Shown here one piece after another: positions 1-7,148 of a stretch of 24,130 bases of DNA (position 1 is the first letter of the stretch; the number at the start of each line of letters is the position of its first letter). Position numbers and translations under genes: made by a program. Origin of the DNA: an uncultured Bacilli bacterium (GTDB taxonomy: Bacteria > Bacillota_I > Bacilli_A > RF39 > UBA660); assembly GCA_910580135.1 (NCBI GenBank), contig CAJTXC010000008.1, forward strand, positions 1-24,130, given 5' to 3'. A model generated the notes under the pieces. That model was not told where the DNA came from. It was given only the letters and a program-made list of their open reading frames with translations, and did not search any database.

Positions 1-2
1 TT

Positions 3-1211
3 AAAAACGCATGGCTTAAATGTAATGTAAAAGAAGAGTATGTTATAAAAGCAAATGATAAAGAAATATATAATACTTTAGAAAATGATTTATTAAAAGA
101 TGGATTTCAAAAGAAAGATAAAAAATATGTAAAAGTAATTAAAACTTTTGGTATTTGTAAGGATGAAAAAGAAGAATATAAAAAGTATCATTCTAAAGAC
201 TATGTTACGTTTAAACTAAGTGGAGAAAAAGAAATAAACGTAGTTTATGGGGAAGATTTTAGTGATCCTTATGTTACTGCTAAGATAAATAATAAACCTA
301 TTAAAGATATAGATATAATATCTAATTTAAATAAAAATAAGGTAGGTAAATATGTTATAACTTACCTACTTAATGTATCAGATAATTATAAAGAAAGATT
401 ATATCGAACGGTAAATGTTGTCGATAATGAGGCTCCTGTTATAAAATTAGAGGGCGATAAAGAGTTAATAATTGATTATGGCGCATTATATAAAGATCCT
501 GGCTTTATAATAACCGATAATTATGATGGAGATATAACAAATAAAGTTAAGATAAAAAATACAATTAATACAAAAAAAGCAGGTGTTTATAAAGTTTCTT
601 ATAGCGTAAAAGACTCATCAGGTAATGAAGCTAAAGAAGAAAGAATAGTAACTGTTAAAGAAAAAAGCACATCAGTTAGCAAGGAAGAACCTAAAATAGA
701 AGTTAAAGATGGTATTACTTATGTAAATGGAATATTACTTGTTAATAAAACTTATGGATTACCAAAAGATTATGATCCAAAAGTAAATAAAGAGTCTAAA
801 AAAGCACTAGAAAGTATGCAAGCAGACGCTAAAGCGTTAGGACTTAACTTATCTTTAATATCAGGTTATAGATCATATAAAACACAGGAAAACTTATATA
901 ATAAATATGTTAAGAAAGATGGTGAGGAAGAAGCTAATACTTATTCGGCAAAGCCAGGTCATTCAGAGCATCAAACTGGTCTTGCATTTGATATAGGAAG
1001 TGTTGATAGATCTTTTGCAAATACTGATGAAGCAAAGTGGATCGAGGAAAATGCACATCTTTATGGTTTTATAGTAAGATATCCAAAGGGTAAGACAGAT
1101 ATAACAGGGTATATATATGAACCTTGGCACGTTAGGTACTTAGGAAAAGAAAACGCTAAAAAGGTATGGATGAGTGGTTTAACGTTGGAAGAGTATTTGG
1201 AAATCAATTGA
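3..1211 (+). CDS. VanY-type D-alanyl-D-alanine carboxypeptidase (peptidase M15) with Ig-like repeats, 5' partial
   Basis: The reading frame is open from the window edge (first full codon at base 3) to the TGA at 1209-1211, so at least 402 residues are encoded and the start is outside the window. The last ~150 residues form an M15B/VanY domain: SGYRS motif near 861-875, the zinc-binding H-x6-D (His codon 969, Asp codon 990, in GHSEHQTGLAFDIG) and EPWH (Glu 1119, His 1128), the catalytic Glu and third zinc His. Such enzymes remove the terminal D-Ala from peptidoglycan stem peptides outside the membrane. Upstream there are two Ig-like (DUF5011-type) modules: the clear one at about 430-655 has the VDNEAPVI entry and a DNYDGDIT segment, and a degenerate one lies at about 190-425. 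A Lys/Glu-rich linker precedes the peptidase. The N-terminal signal or anchor is not visible. The family call is confident; the cellular substrate is inferred. Confidence 0.88.
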   Translation, partial: KNAWLKCNVKEEYVIKANDKEIYNTLENDLLKDGFQKKDKKYVKVIKTFGICKDEKEEYKKYHSKDYVTFKLSGEKEINVVYGEDFSDPYVTAKINNKPIKDIDIISNLNKNKVGKYVITYLLNVSDNYKERLYRTVNVVDNEAPVIKLEGDKELIIDYGALYKDPGFIITDNYDGDITNKVKIKNTINTKKAGVYKVSYSVKDSSGNEAKEERIVTVKEKSTSVSKEEPKIEVKDGITYVNGILLVNKTYGLPKDYDPKVNKESKKALESMQADAKALGLNLSLISGYRSYKTQENLYNKYVKKDGEEEANTYSAKPGHSEHQTGLAFDIGSVDRSFANTDEAKWIEENAHLYGFIVRYPKGKTDITGYIYEPWHVRYLGKENAKKVWMSGLTLEEYLEIN

Positions 1212-1283
1212 TTTAAAATATGTATTTTTCTACAAAATATGTATATATTATAATATAACTTATACATAAAATATTGTGCTATG

Positions 1284-1312
1284 TTGACAAAACCAAGGTT
1301 TTATGTTAAAAT
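1284..1312 (+). promoter_or_regulatory. Promoter and operator of the toxin-antitoxin operon
   Basis: A near-consensus sigma-A promoter is present: TTGACA at 1284-1289, a 17-base spacer, and TAAAAT at 1307-1312, about 25 bases before the antitoxin ATG. The spacer contains a perfect palindrome, AAAACC-AA-GGTTTT, at 1289-1302, sitting exactly between the two promoter boxes. Antitoxins of the RelB/DinJ family normally repress their own promoter, so this palindrome is the likely operator. The promoter is read directly; the operator role is inferred. Confidence 0.75.
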
Positions 1313-1336
1313 TTTTGTTAGAAAAGAGGTGTTGCT

Positions 1337-1624
1337 ATGGAATCTATTACAAGTGCTATAAATGTACAAGTTGATATGAATGATAAAAATACTGCTAACG
1401 GTATATTAAAGAATTTAGGACTTAACATGAGTACTTTTGTTAATATGGCAATTAAGCAACTTATATATACAAATGGATTACCATTTGAGGTTAAAAATCC
1501 AAAGCCTAGTACAGAATTATTAGAAGCGTTAGAAGAAGGGGAAGCTATACTAAAAGGTAAAATAAAGACAAAAGGTTATCATAATGTTAATCAAATGTTT
1601 GAGGATATATTAAACGATGAATAG
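1337..1624 (+). CDS. RelB/DinJ-family antitoxin
   Basis: The 95-residue protein has the ribbon-helix-helix layout of RelB/DinJ antitoxins: an N-terminal strand (residues 5-14, INVQVD) followed by a helix-turn-helix-like stretch with LKNLGLNMSTFVNMAIKQL, then a C-terminal tail that would wrap the toxin. It would neutralise the toxin encoded next and repress the operon promoter. Start ATG 1337 follows an AGAGGTG site. Its 3' end overlaps the toxin gene by 8 bases, the usual coupling for this family. Confidence in the family is high from sequence plus partner. Confidence 0.9.
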   Translation: MESITSAINVQVDMNDKNTANGILKNLGLNMSTFVNMAIKQLIYTNGLPFEVKNPKPSTELLEALEEGEAILKGKIKTKGYHNVNQMFEDILNDE

Positions 1625-1922
1625 TATAATAAATACTAAATATGAAATAAAGAGTACTAGTAAATTTAATAGGCAATTAAAGAAATTATCAAAGCAAAAC
1701 AAAAATTTGAATTTGATTTCTGAGGTTATAACAAAATTAGCTAATAAAGAAGAACTAGAAAAAAAGTATAAAGATCATCAATTAATAAATAATAGAATTT
1801 ATAAAAATTGTCGTGAATGTCATATAACTCCTGATTGGTTACTCGTTTATAAATATGATGAAAATACACTTGTTTTATTGCTTTTTGCAACTGGAAGCCA
1901 TAGTGAGTTATTTAATAAGTAA
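1617..1922 (+). CDS. YafQ-type mRNA interferase toxin
   Basis: The 101-residue protein matches the YafQ branch of the RelE/ParE superfamily: YKDHQL (His54), ECHITPDWLLVYK (His69, Asp73, Trp74) and TGSHSELF (His95, Phe99). In E. coli YafQ the equivalent histidines and Asp are needed for ribosome-dependent mRNA cleavage. The Arg that precedes the final TGTH motif in E. coli YafQ is an Ala here (Ala91), so activity could be altered. The gene overlaps the antitoxin by 8 bases, has no separate promoter, and ends before a strong hairpin. It is a type II toxin by family and context; actual toxicity is not shown. Confidence 0.9.
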   Translation: MNSIINTKYEIKSTSKFNRQLKKLSKQNKNLNLISEVITKLANKEELEKKYKDHQLINNRIYKNCRECHITPDWLLVYKYDENTLVLLLFATGSHSELFNK

Positions 1923-1928
1923 AGAAGA

Positions 1929-1954
1929 AGCTTAAGATAAATTAAGTTTTTTTT
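1929..1954 (+). terminator. Rho-independent terminator of the toxin-antitoxin operon
   Basis: A hairpin CTTAA (1931-1935), loop GATAAA, TTAAG (1942-1946) is followed by eight T (1947-1954), directly after the toxin stop. The stem is short but the T-run is long. Its core resembles the hairpin at 2501-2528. Confidence 0.65.
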
Positions 1955-1985
1955 ATTAAAAATAATTACGATATTTGAATATAAG

Positions 1986-2013
1986 TTGACTTTTATTTGA
2001 AAAAATATATAAT
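1986..2013 (+). promoter_or_regulatory. Sigma-A-type promoter for the gene at 2040
   Basis: TTGACT at 1986-1991, a 16-base spacer and a perfect TATAAT at 2008-2013. The expected start of transcription, near 2020, gives a very short leader that carries the GGAGGAG ribosome site at 2024-2030. Confidence 0.75.
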
Positions 2014-2039
2014 AATTGCAACTGGAGGAGTTAAAAAAT

Positions 2040-2486
2040 ATGTATAAAGATAAGAACGCTAATAGTTTTGATATTATTAAAAATTTAGAAGAAAATGATT
2101 TAAAAGCTTTAAATGGTAAATTTTTAGAAGCGGGTATTATAAATAAATATGATTTTATATCTGTAGTTTTATTAGATAATTTAAATAACGTAACAAAAAA
2201 ATTTCAAACAAATTTATCAATTGGAAATAGATTTTCAACTAGTGAAACAAATTGGGAAGAATTTAGTACTCGCATTTTAGATTTTTATAAAAGTGATAAA
2301 AACATATTTAAGTATAATTTATGCTTTTATTCAGACTATGAAGGAAGTAGTGCACTAACTAGAGGCGTTCATTATGAATTACAAGAAGAAAATATTAATT
2401 CTCTTGAAAAAGAAATGAATAATCTAAAAGAAGTTTTATCTTCCTTAAATCCTAATTTTTCTGGTGCTACACCAAAGATTAAATAG
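2040..2486 (+). CDS. Hypothetical protein, 148 residues
   Basis: I do not recognise this family. ATG 2040 is chosen because GGAGGAG lies 9 bases upstream; an upstream TTG at 2016 would place the ribosome site inside the gene. The protein is soluble-looking, with no signal peptide or membrane segment, rich in Asn, Lys and Glu, and ends in a predicted helix (about residues 122-140, heptad-like Leu). It has its own strong promoter and shares a terminator with the convergent HIT gene, so it is a single-gene transcript. The neighbouring toxin-antitoxin pair ends before it and gives no functional clue. Confidence 0.75.
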   Translation: MYKDKNANSFDIIKNLEENDLKALNGKFLEAGIINKYDFISVVLLDNLNNVTKKFQTNLSIGNRFSTSETNWEEFSTRILDFYKSDKNIFKYNLCFYSDYEGSSALTRGVHYELQEENINSLEKEMNNLKEVLSSLNPNFSGATPKIK

Positions 2487-2500
2487 TTAAATATAAAATA

Positions 2501-2528
2501 AAGAAGCCTAAGATAAATTAGGCTTCTT
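2501..2528. terminator. Bidirectional terminator between convergent genes
   Basis: A perfect 11-bp stem (2501-2511 with 2518-2528) and a GATAAA loop lie between the plus-strand unknown gene and the minus-strand HIT gene, with T-runs on both outgoing strands. The HIT stop codon (2518-2520) is inside the stem. Confidence 0.85.
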
Positions 2529-2916
2529 TTATTGTGTCATAAACTTCTTTAGTATCTTTTATTAACTCATTATGTTTAATTAACTCTATTGATTTTTTAT
2601 TATCATAATATGGTTTAATATGTAAATGATAATGTTTTACTTCTTGAATATTTCCGTTATTTTGAACTAGTGTAAAACCGTTACATCCTAATTTTTCTTC
2701 CAAAACATTCATTATTTTTTTAGCGGTTTCATATATATGAGATAAAGTATCACTTGGAATATCATATATATCTTTATAATGCTCTTTAGGAATAACTAAT
2801 GTATGACCATCACTATCTGGATTAATATCTAAGTATGCTAAACATACATCATCTTCATAAACTTTCATACAAGGAATATCACCATTAATTATTTTACAAA
2901 ATATACAATCTTTCAT
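2518..2916 (-). CDS. HIT-family (histidine triad) nucleotide hydrolase
   Basis: The 132-residue protein has the full HIT layout: CIFCKI zinc-knuckle start (Cys4, Cys7), LDINPDSDGHTLVIPKEH in the nucleotide-binding region, and the catalytic triad motif HYHLHI (His95, His97, His99). Bacterial HinT-like enzymes hydrolyse adenosine phosphoramidates and aminoacyl-AMP adducts in the cytoplasm. The ATG at 2916 follows GAGGTGAAAAC on the minus strand. Length is normal for the family. It is a single gene, divergent from the truncated hydrolase gene at 3010. The family assignment is secure; the physiological substrate is not known. Confidence 0.93.
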   Translation of the reverse strand: MKDCIFCKIINGDIPCMKVYEDDVCLAYLDINPDSDGHTLVIPKEHYKDIYDIPSDTLSHIYETAKKIMNVLEEKLGCNGFTLVQNNGNIQEVKHYHLHIKPYYDNKKSIELIKHNELIKDTKEVYDTIKEA

Positions 2917-2948
2917 GTTTTCACCTCATATTAATTTTAACATAAAAA

Positions 2949-2977
2949 TTGACTAATAAAGTAAAAAGTGATATTAT
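2949..2977 (+). promoter_or_regulatory. Sigma-A-type promoter for the gene at 3010
   Basis: TTGACT at 2949-2954, a 17-base spacer and TATTAT at 2972-2977, followed by the AAAGGGAG ribosome site at 2993-3000. Confidence 0.65.
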
Positions 2978-3009
2978 AAATGGCAATTTATTAAAGGGAG
3001 TTGATAATT

Positions 3010-3681
3010 ATGACGGCGATGGAAAAAATTATGGATTCGTTTGTTGAAGAATTATTAAAAAATCATAATTTAGCTAAAGAAGAAGAACAAAGAAATTTAC
3101 TTACTAAAGAAGATTATATAGAAATGTTAAAACCAGCATTACAAATAATAGAAAATAATCAAGATGCTAGTATTGAAGAAATAAGGGAAGAACTATATAA
3201 ATATTCAGGGGTTGAAGAAACTGTTAGTGATGCTATTAATAATAAAAAAATGGCACCAGGCGCAGTAATAACTTACGGAACAAAAAAATATCAAGAAGTA
3301 TTAACAGCTGGTAGTAAAGATGATAATGAGCAAAATTTAATAACTGGATTTTCTCTTTACGATCTAGCTTCTGTAACAAAATTATTTACTTCTATAAGTA
3401 TTCAAATACTTGCTGCAGGAAATAAGATTGATTTAAATAAAAAAGTAAATTATTATTTACCAGATTTTCCAGGGTTAAAAGACGTTACGGTATATCAACT
3501 TTTGACTTTTAATGCACCTGTTAAAACTGATGGAAGAGTAGATACAGCAAAAGATAGAGAAGAAGCTTTAGTTCACCCAGTTATTAAATTATCTATATGG
3601 TATAAACTCTTAGAGAAAATATATGAAAATGAATTAGAAGATGGTTATAAACCATATTTTAAACGCAGACATTGTTGGTAA
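3010..3681 (+). pseudogene. Truncated beta-lactamase-like serine hydrolase (class C/PBP4* fold), probably a gene remnant
   Basis: Residues about 74-180 match the N-terminal half of serine beta-lactamase-like hydrolases: KKMAPGAVITYG, then LYDLASVTKLFTS with the SxxK nucleophile motif (SVTK), then the YYLPDFPGL and VTVYQLLTFNAP segments. In complete relatives (usually 350-450 residues) this is followed by the Tyr-x-Asn motif, the helical domain and the final HxG motif; here the protein stops after 223 residues with an unrelated tail ending FKRRHCW. The catalytic Tyr and third motif are therefore missing. A long N-terminal extension (residues 1-70, acidic, helical) precedes the domain. ATG 3010 is chosen because AAAGGGAG lies 9 bases upstream. 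Its promoter appears intact, so it may still be transcribed together with the GNAT gene. A truncated but used protein is possible; a decayed gene is more likely. Confidence 0.65.
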
Positions 3682-3697
3682 TAAAAGAGGGGAAATT

Positions 3698-4846
3698 ATG
3701 AATTTTGTAAGATTCAAAGGAAAATATGTTGATTTATCAACTATAGATATAAATGAAAATATAGATACTTATGCAAACTTTTTTTCTAAAGCTTTTGGAA
3801 AAACCGAAGAAGAAATTAGAAAAATATTAACAGATTATAAAGCAAATAGTTTTTTAGCTATATTAGAAAAAAACGAAGAAAATTTATTAGGGTTAATTGG
3901 TTTTGAAAAACAAAACTTACTTAATTTAAGATCAAACATAACTTTAGATTTAATAGATGTTCATTCTGACAAAGAAAAGTTATTACAATGTGGGAAAGAA
4001 TCAATAAGTTTACTAACTGATTATGCATACAACACATTAAATTATAAAAATATATTGGCAGAAGTGCCTACTTGTAGCACGGAAGAATTAGAATCTTTTT
4101 CCGGCTCTTATGATTATATTGGTACAAGAGATTTTTCATATAAAACAAACAATAACTTGTATGATACCGCATTTTTTGAAATGACTCCAAATAAATTTAA
4201 TCAAAGTGATTTAGCACACTATGTTGGAGAAAGTAAAATTTTGAAAATAAAATATAATTTAAATTTAAAGAATAAGATGGATATTATTAAGGGTGATAGA
4301 GTAGATTTAGTTATACCTTCTAAAACTATTTTATATATTGAAAATAATCCGAATTGGTCATATATATTAGCAAATAAAACAATGTTTGAATTAGGCAGTT
4401 CACTTAATGATATGGATGATGCATTATGTATGGGAGAAGCTAAAGAAGTGGTTGATTTATATTCTATGGCTAAAAGTTTTGATTATTATATAGTTGATAA
4501 AAATGGAATGCCAATAGGATATGTAAATAGATTAAATATAGATAATAATAATTTGAAAACTGATATTGAGATAAATATCTTTAATAAAAATTATCGAGGA
4601 AAAGGTTATGGTAGAGACGCTTACGCTATGTATATTAAAGAGTTAAGAAGAATTGGCTATGTTAGTATTGGTGATGTTGTATTTGATTTTAATAAATCTT
4701 CTTTAAACATGCATGATAATATGGAATTAAATGAATATGCAATTAGAAGTGAAAGTTATTTTGCATATGGAAAATATCAAGATATGCATTGTTATGAAGT
4801 TCCTATAGACTATGAAGAAACTGATAGAAAAACAATAATAAAATAG
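3698..4846 (+). CDS. GNAT-family acetyltransferase, tandem-domain type
   Basis: The 382-residue protein ends in a recognisable GNAT domain: DYYIVDKNGMPIGYVNRLNI (strands 2-3), then EINIFNKNYRGKGYGRDAYAMYIKEL, where RGKGYG is the acetyl-CoA phosphate-binding loop. The first ~190 residues look like a second, degenerate GNAT module (FLAILEKNEENLLGLIGFE, LDLIDV) without a clear CoA loop. Such proteins transfer acetyl groups from acetyl-CoA to amines; the substrate cannot be told. ATG 3698 follows GAGGGG by six bases; an upstream in-frame ATG at 3641 overlaps the preceding reading frame and has no ribosome site. It probably shares the promoter at 2949. Confidence 0.8.
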   Translation: MNFVRFKGKYVDLSTIDINENIDTYANFFSKAFGKTEEEIRKILTDYKANSFLAILEKNEENLLGLIGFEKQNLLNLRSNITLDLIDVHSDKEKLLQCGKESISLLTDYAYNTLNYKNILAEVPTCSTEELESFSGSYDYIGTRDFSYKTNNNLYDTAFFEMTPNKFNQSDLAHYVGESKILKIKYNLNLKNKMDIIKGDRVDLVIPSKTILYIENNPNWSYILANKTMFELGSSLNDMDDALCMGEAKEVVDLYSMAKSFDYYIVDKNGMPIGYVNRLNIDNNNLKTDIEINIFNKNYRGKGYGRDAYAMYIKELRRIGYVSIGDVVFDFNKSSLNMHDNMELNEYAIRSESYFAYGKYQDMHCYEVPIDYEETDRKTIIK

Positions 4847-4865
4847 AATTATAAATATTGTTTTT
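4828..4865 (+). terminator. Possible terminator after the GNAT gene
   Basis: A 10-bp perfect inverted repeat (AAAAACAATA at 4828-4837, TATTGTTTTT at 4856-4865) flanks an 18-base loop and ends in T-rich sequence. It overlaps the end of the gene. The stem is AT-only, so termination would be weak. Confidence 0.45.
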
Positions 4866-4912
4866 CTTTTATTATAATTATGTTAAAATGAAATCAAGGG
4901 AGTACTAAAATT

Positions 4913-5677
4913 ATGATAAAGCAAGATTATATAACTATAAAAGAATTAGGGAAAAAATTAGATGAATGTGACATAAACATGTTAATTAGTTATGTTAATA
5001 AGGCAGTAAAACATATGGAGGTTATTAGTGCTAGTGAAAATGATATAATTAATGCTAATAACATTAGATGTAATGAGAAAGTTTTGAAAGTATTAAGTAA
5101 TAATGATGAAACTGAATATGATATTGAAGTAACCGATAAACAAATAGATTTATGGGAATCTAGAGAATCTAAAGAATCTGAAAAATGGTGGATGCCTTAT
5201 TCATCAGAGTTCTTTGGTGGATTTGAAATTAAAAGAGAATTAAAAGTTAAGGGAGTAATATTATATTTTATATTAAAAGCACTTAAGAAAAAAGGAATGG
5301 CAGATGTTAAACAAATTAGCTTAAAAAATGCTATCGATAATAAAAATATGGGTAAGTTGGAATCAAGAATAGAAGAATTTGCCGCACGACTTTTAATCCC
5401 TAGATCATTTTTTAGTAACGAATTAGGTAAAGACATAGTACGTATGATGCGCGATGAAAGAAATGAAATTGTTGATATAGAAATGGAAAGAAATATAATT
5501 TTAGCAAAATTACAAAGCTTTGGTGTAAGTGAAACTATGGCTAAATTAAGATTAAAAATAGCATCTTTTGGAGGCGAATATGATTCTTATACAGAAAAAC
5601 CTTATCTTGATGACTTTACGTATTACTATGATGATATACATAATGAAAAAGATTCAGCTAAAGAAATGAAAAAATAG
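4913..5677 (+). CDS. Protein resembling ImmA/IrrE but lacking the metal-binding residues
   Basis: The 254-residue protein carries two features of the ImmA/IrrE peptidase family: EEFAARLLIPRSFF (residues 154-167), like the FAAELLMP element, and KLQSFGVSETMAKLRLK (199-215), like the FGVS element that follows it. The expected HExxH zinc helix, some 30-40 residues earlier, is replaced by VILYFILKALKKKG (115-128) with no His, and the usual Glu four residues before the FAA element is Arg152. All metal ligands thus appear lost. If the homology is right, this is a catalytically dead paralogue, perhaps a sensor or binding protein. ATG 4913 follows AAGGGAG. The lipoprotein gene begins 15 bases after its stop, so the two form an operon. 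Homology is suggested by short motifs only. Confidence 0.5.
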   Translation: MIKQDYITIKELGKKLDECDINMLISYVNKAVKHMEVISASENDIINANNIRCNEKVLKVLSNNDETEYDIEVTDKQIDLWESRESKESEKWWMPYSSEFFGGFEIKRELKVKGVILYFILKALKKKGMADVKQISLKNAIDNKNMGKLESRIEEFAARLLIPRSFFSNELGKDIVRMMRDERNEIVDIEMERNIILAKLQSFGVSETMAKLRLKIASFGGEYDSYTEKPYLDDFTYYYDDIHNEKDSAKEMKK

Positions 5678-5692
5678 TGAGGTATAAATAAT

Positions 5693-6286
5693 ATGAGTAA
5701 GAAAAAATATAAATTAGTAAAATGTATAGGAGCATTTGCGTTAGCTGGAATTATGGCTACTTCTTTTGTAGGATGTAATTCATCATATAAACCCGAAGAA
5801 AATACTAATGATAATCAAGTAGTGAATTCGGTTGATGGAGAAGGAAATCATTTAAGTATTCTTATATTAAAAGATAAAAATAGTTTTTATCCAAATGAAT
5901 ATGAGTTTTATGGATATTTTGAAAAGTTTTTTAATGATTCTATATGTTTTAGAGATGTTTTAAATAATAAAGTATATAATTTGAGTCATGAAAATTATTT
6001 TAATAAATATGAATTTTATTATGTTGATATGTATGATTATATAAATCTATATGAATCAGACAAGAAAAAAATAGATTATACTATTAATGAGTACACTTTA
6101 ATTGAAGATTTGAAAAAATATGAAAGGAAAACTTCAGCTACTATAGTGGGCTTCGAAGAAACAATAGGACTTACAAATAGAGGTACTATTTGTAAAGCAA
6201 AGCTATTTGATGCAGAAGCATATTTTAAAGATTCAGAAGATTATTTAAAACAACAAGAATCAACTACTTTGACTAAGAATAAATAA
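5693..6286 (+). CDS. Predicted lipoprotein of unknown function
   Basis: The 197-residue protein starts with a basic n-region (MSKKKYKLVK), a hydrophobic stretch (residues 11-23) and a lipobox-like SFVGC ending at Cys28, so it should be lipid-anchored on the outside of the membrane. The mature part (EENTNDNQ linker, then a Tyr/Asp/Lys-rich domain with YGYFEKFFNDSICFRDV) matches nothing I recognise. A GAGGT site precedes ATG 5693. It follows the ImmA/IrrE-like gene by 15 bases and is probably co-transcribed. It is the last gene before a strong terminator. Confidence 0.75.
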   Translation: MSKKKYKLVKCIGAFALAGIMATSFVGCNSSYKPEENTNDNQVVNSVDGEGNHLSILILKDKNSFYPNEYEFYGYFEKFFNDSICFRDVLNNKVYNLSHENYFNKYEFYYVDMYDYINLYESDKKKIDYTINEYTLIEDLKKYERKTSATIVGFEETIGLTNRGTICKAKLFDAEAYFKDSEDYLKQQESTTLTKNK

Positions 6287-6313
6287 AAATAGAGAAAATT
6301 ATTCTCTATTTTT
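6285..6313 (+). terminator. Rho-independent terminator upstream of the suf operon
   Basis: A perfect 12-bp stem (6285-6296 with 6302-6313), loop AATTA, running into T-rich sequence, beginning at the lipoprotein stop codon. It isolates the accessory genes from the suf operon. Confidence 0.85.
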
Positions 6314-6347
6314 ATTTGTATATATGTAAAAAAAAATAAAAAAGTGT

Positions 6348-6353
6348 TAAAAT
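6348..6353 (+). promoter_or_regulatory. Probable -10 box of the suf operon promoter
   Basis: TAAAAT at 6348-6353 lies about 10 bases before the AGGAG ribosome site of sufC, in the only gap between the upstream terminator and the operon. The -35 region at 17-base spacing (TGTAAA, 6325-6330) is poor, so the exact promoter is uncertain. No iron-sulfur regulator site was recognised. Confidence 0.4.
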
Positions 6354-6377
6354 AGTAACAGCTAGGAGCGGATGTAT

Positions 6378-7148
6378 ATGTTAGAAATAAAAGATTTAAC
6401 CGTTAAGGTAGAAAATAAAATAGTTTTAGATAGGTTTAACTTAGCAATTAATGATGGTGAAGTTCATGTTATAATGGGACCAAATGGAGTTGGTAAATCG
6501 ACCCTTACTAAAGTTATCATGAATGATCCTAATTATAAAGTTATAAGTGGAGATATAATCTACGATGATGAAAGTATATTAAAACTTTCAACTGATGAAA
6601 GAGCAAAAATGGGAATATTTCTTGCTATGCAAAATCCACTAGAAATAGATGGTGTTACTAATTCTGATTTTTTAAGAACGGCATTATCAAGTAAAACAAA
6701 AGTAAACGTTAATTTATATTCTTTTATTAAAAAGATAGATAGCGCTAAAGATGCTTTAAAAATGCCAGATGAGATGGTACATAGAAGCGTAAATAAAGGT
6801 TTTTCTGGTGGAGAAAAAAAGAAAAACGAAATACTACAAATGCTTATGCTAGAACCTTCATTTATCATGTTAGATGAAATTGATTCAGGAGTAGACGTTG
6901 ATGCTTTAAAAATAGTTGGTGATAACATCAACAAGTATAAAGAAGAACATAAAGAATCTTCTTATCTTGTTATTACGCATTATACTCATTTATTAAAATA
7001 TGTTAAACCTGATTTTGTTCATGTTGTTAAAAATGGAAAAATAATTAAGACTGGAAATTATGATTTGGCAAGAAAAATTGAAAATAATGGTTTTAACTTT
7101 GAAAAAGTAGTGTCAAACGCATTTGATGGAAGTGACGTAAGTGAATAG
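6378..7148 (+). CDS. sufC: Fe-S cluster assembly ATPase SufC
   Basis: This is the ABC-type ATPase that drives the SufBCD scaffold. Visible motifs: Walker A GPNGVGKST (residues 34-42), ABC signature SGGEKKK (143-149), Walker B FIMLDE (162-167) and the H-loop His201 in VITHYTHLL. At 256 residues it has normal SufC length. ATG 6378 is chosen because AGGAG is 9 bases upstream; the ATG at 6372 would be only 3 bases away. It is the first gene of a tightly packed operon sufC-D-S-U-B, overlapping sufD by 8 bases. The assignment rests on motifs plus the operon. Confidence 0.96.
   Translation: MLEIKDLTVKVENKIVLDRFNLAINDGEVHVIMGPNGVGKSTLTKVIMNDPNYKVISGDIIYDDESILKLSTDERAKMGIFLAMQNPLEIDGVTNSDFLRTALSSKTKVNVNLYSFIKKIDSAKDALKMPDEMVHRSVNKGFSGGEKKKNEILQMLMLEPSFIMLDEIDSGVDVDALKIVGDNINKYKEEHKESSYLVITHYTHLLKYVKPDFVHVVKNGKIIKTGNYDLARKIENNGFNFEKVVSNAFDGSDVSE

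Noticed and set aside
1061..1267. Minus-strand open frame of 68 codons
   Set aside because: It lies opposite the VanY coding region, has no ribosome site and no recognisable protein; it is a shadow of the real gene.
1238..1268. Inverted repeat TATGTATA/TATACATA after the VanY gene as a terminator
   Set aside because: The stem is AT-only with a 15-base loop and no T-run; in sequence this AT-rich such repeats are expected by chance.
6285..6313. Site of a small RNA or attenuator before the suf operon
   Set aside because: The hairpin starts at the lipoprotein stop and behaves as an ordinary terminator; no leader structure or alternative pairing was seen.
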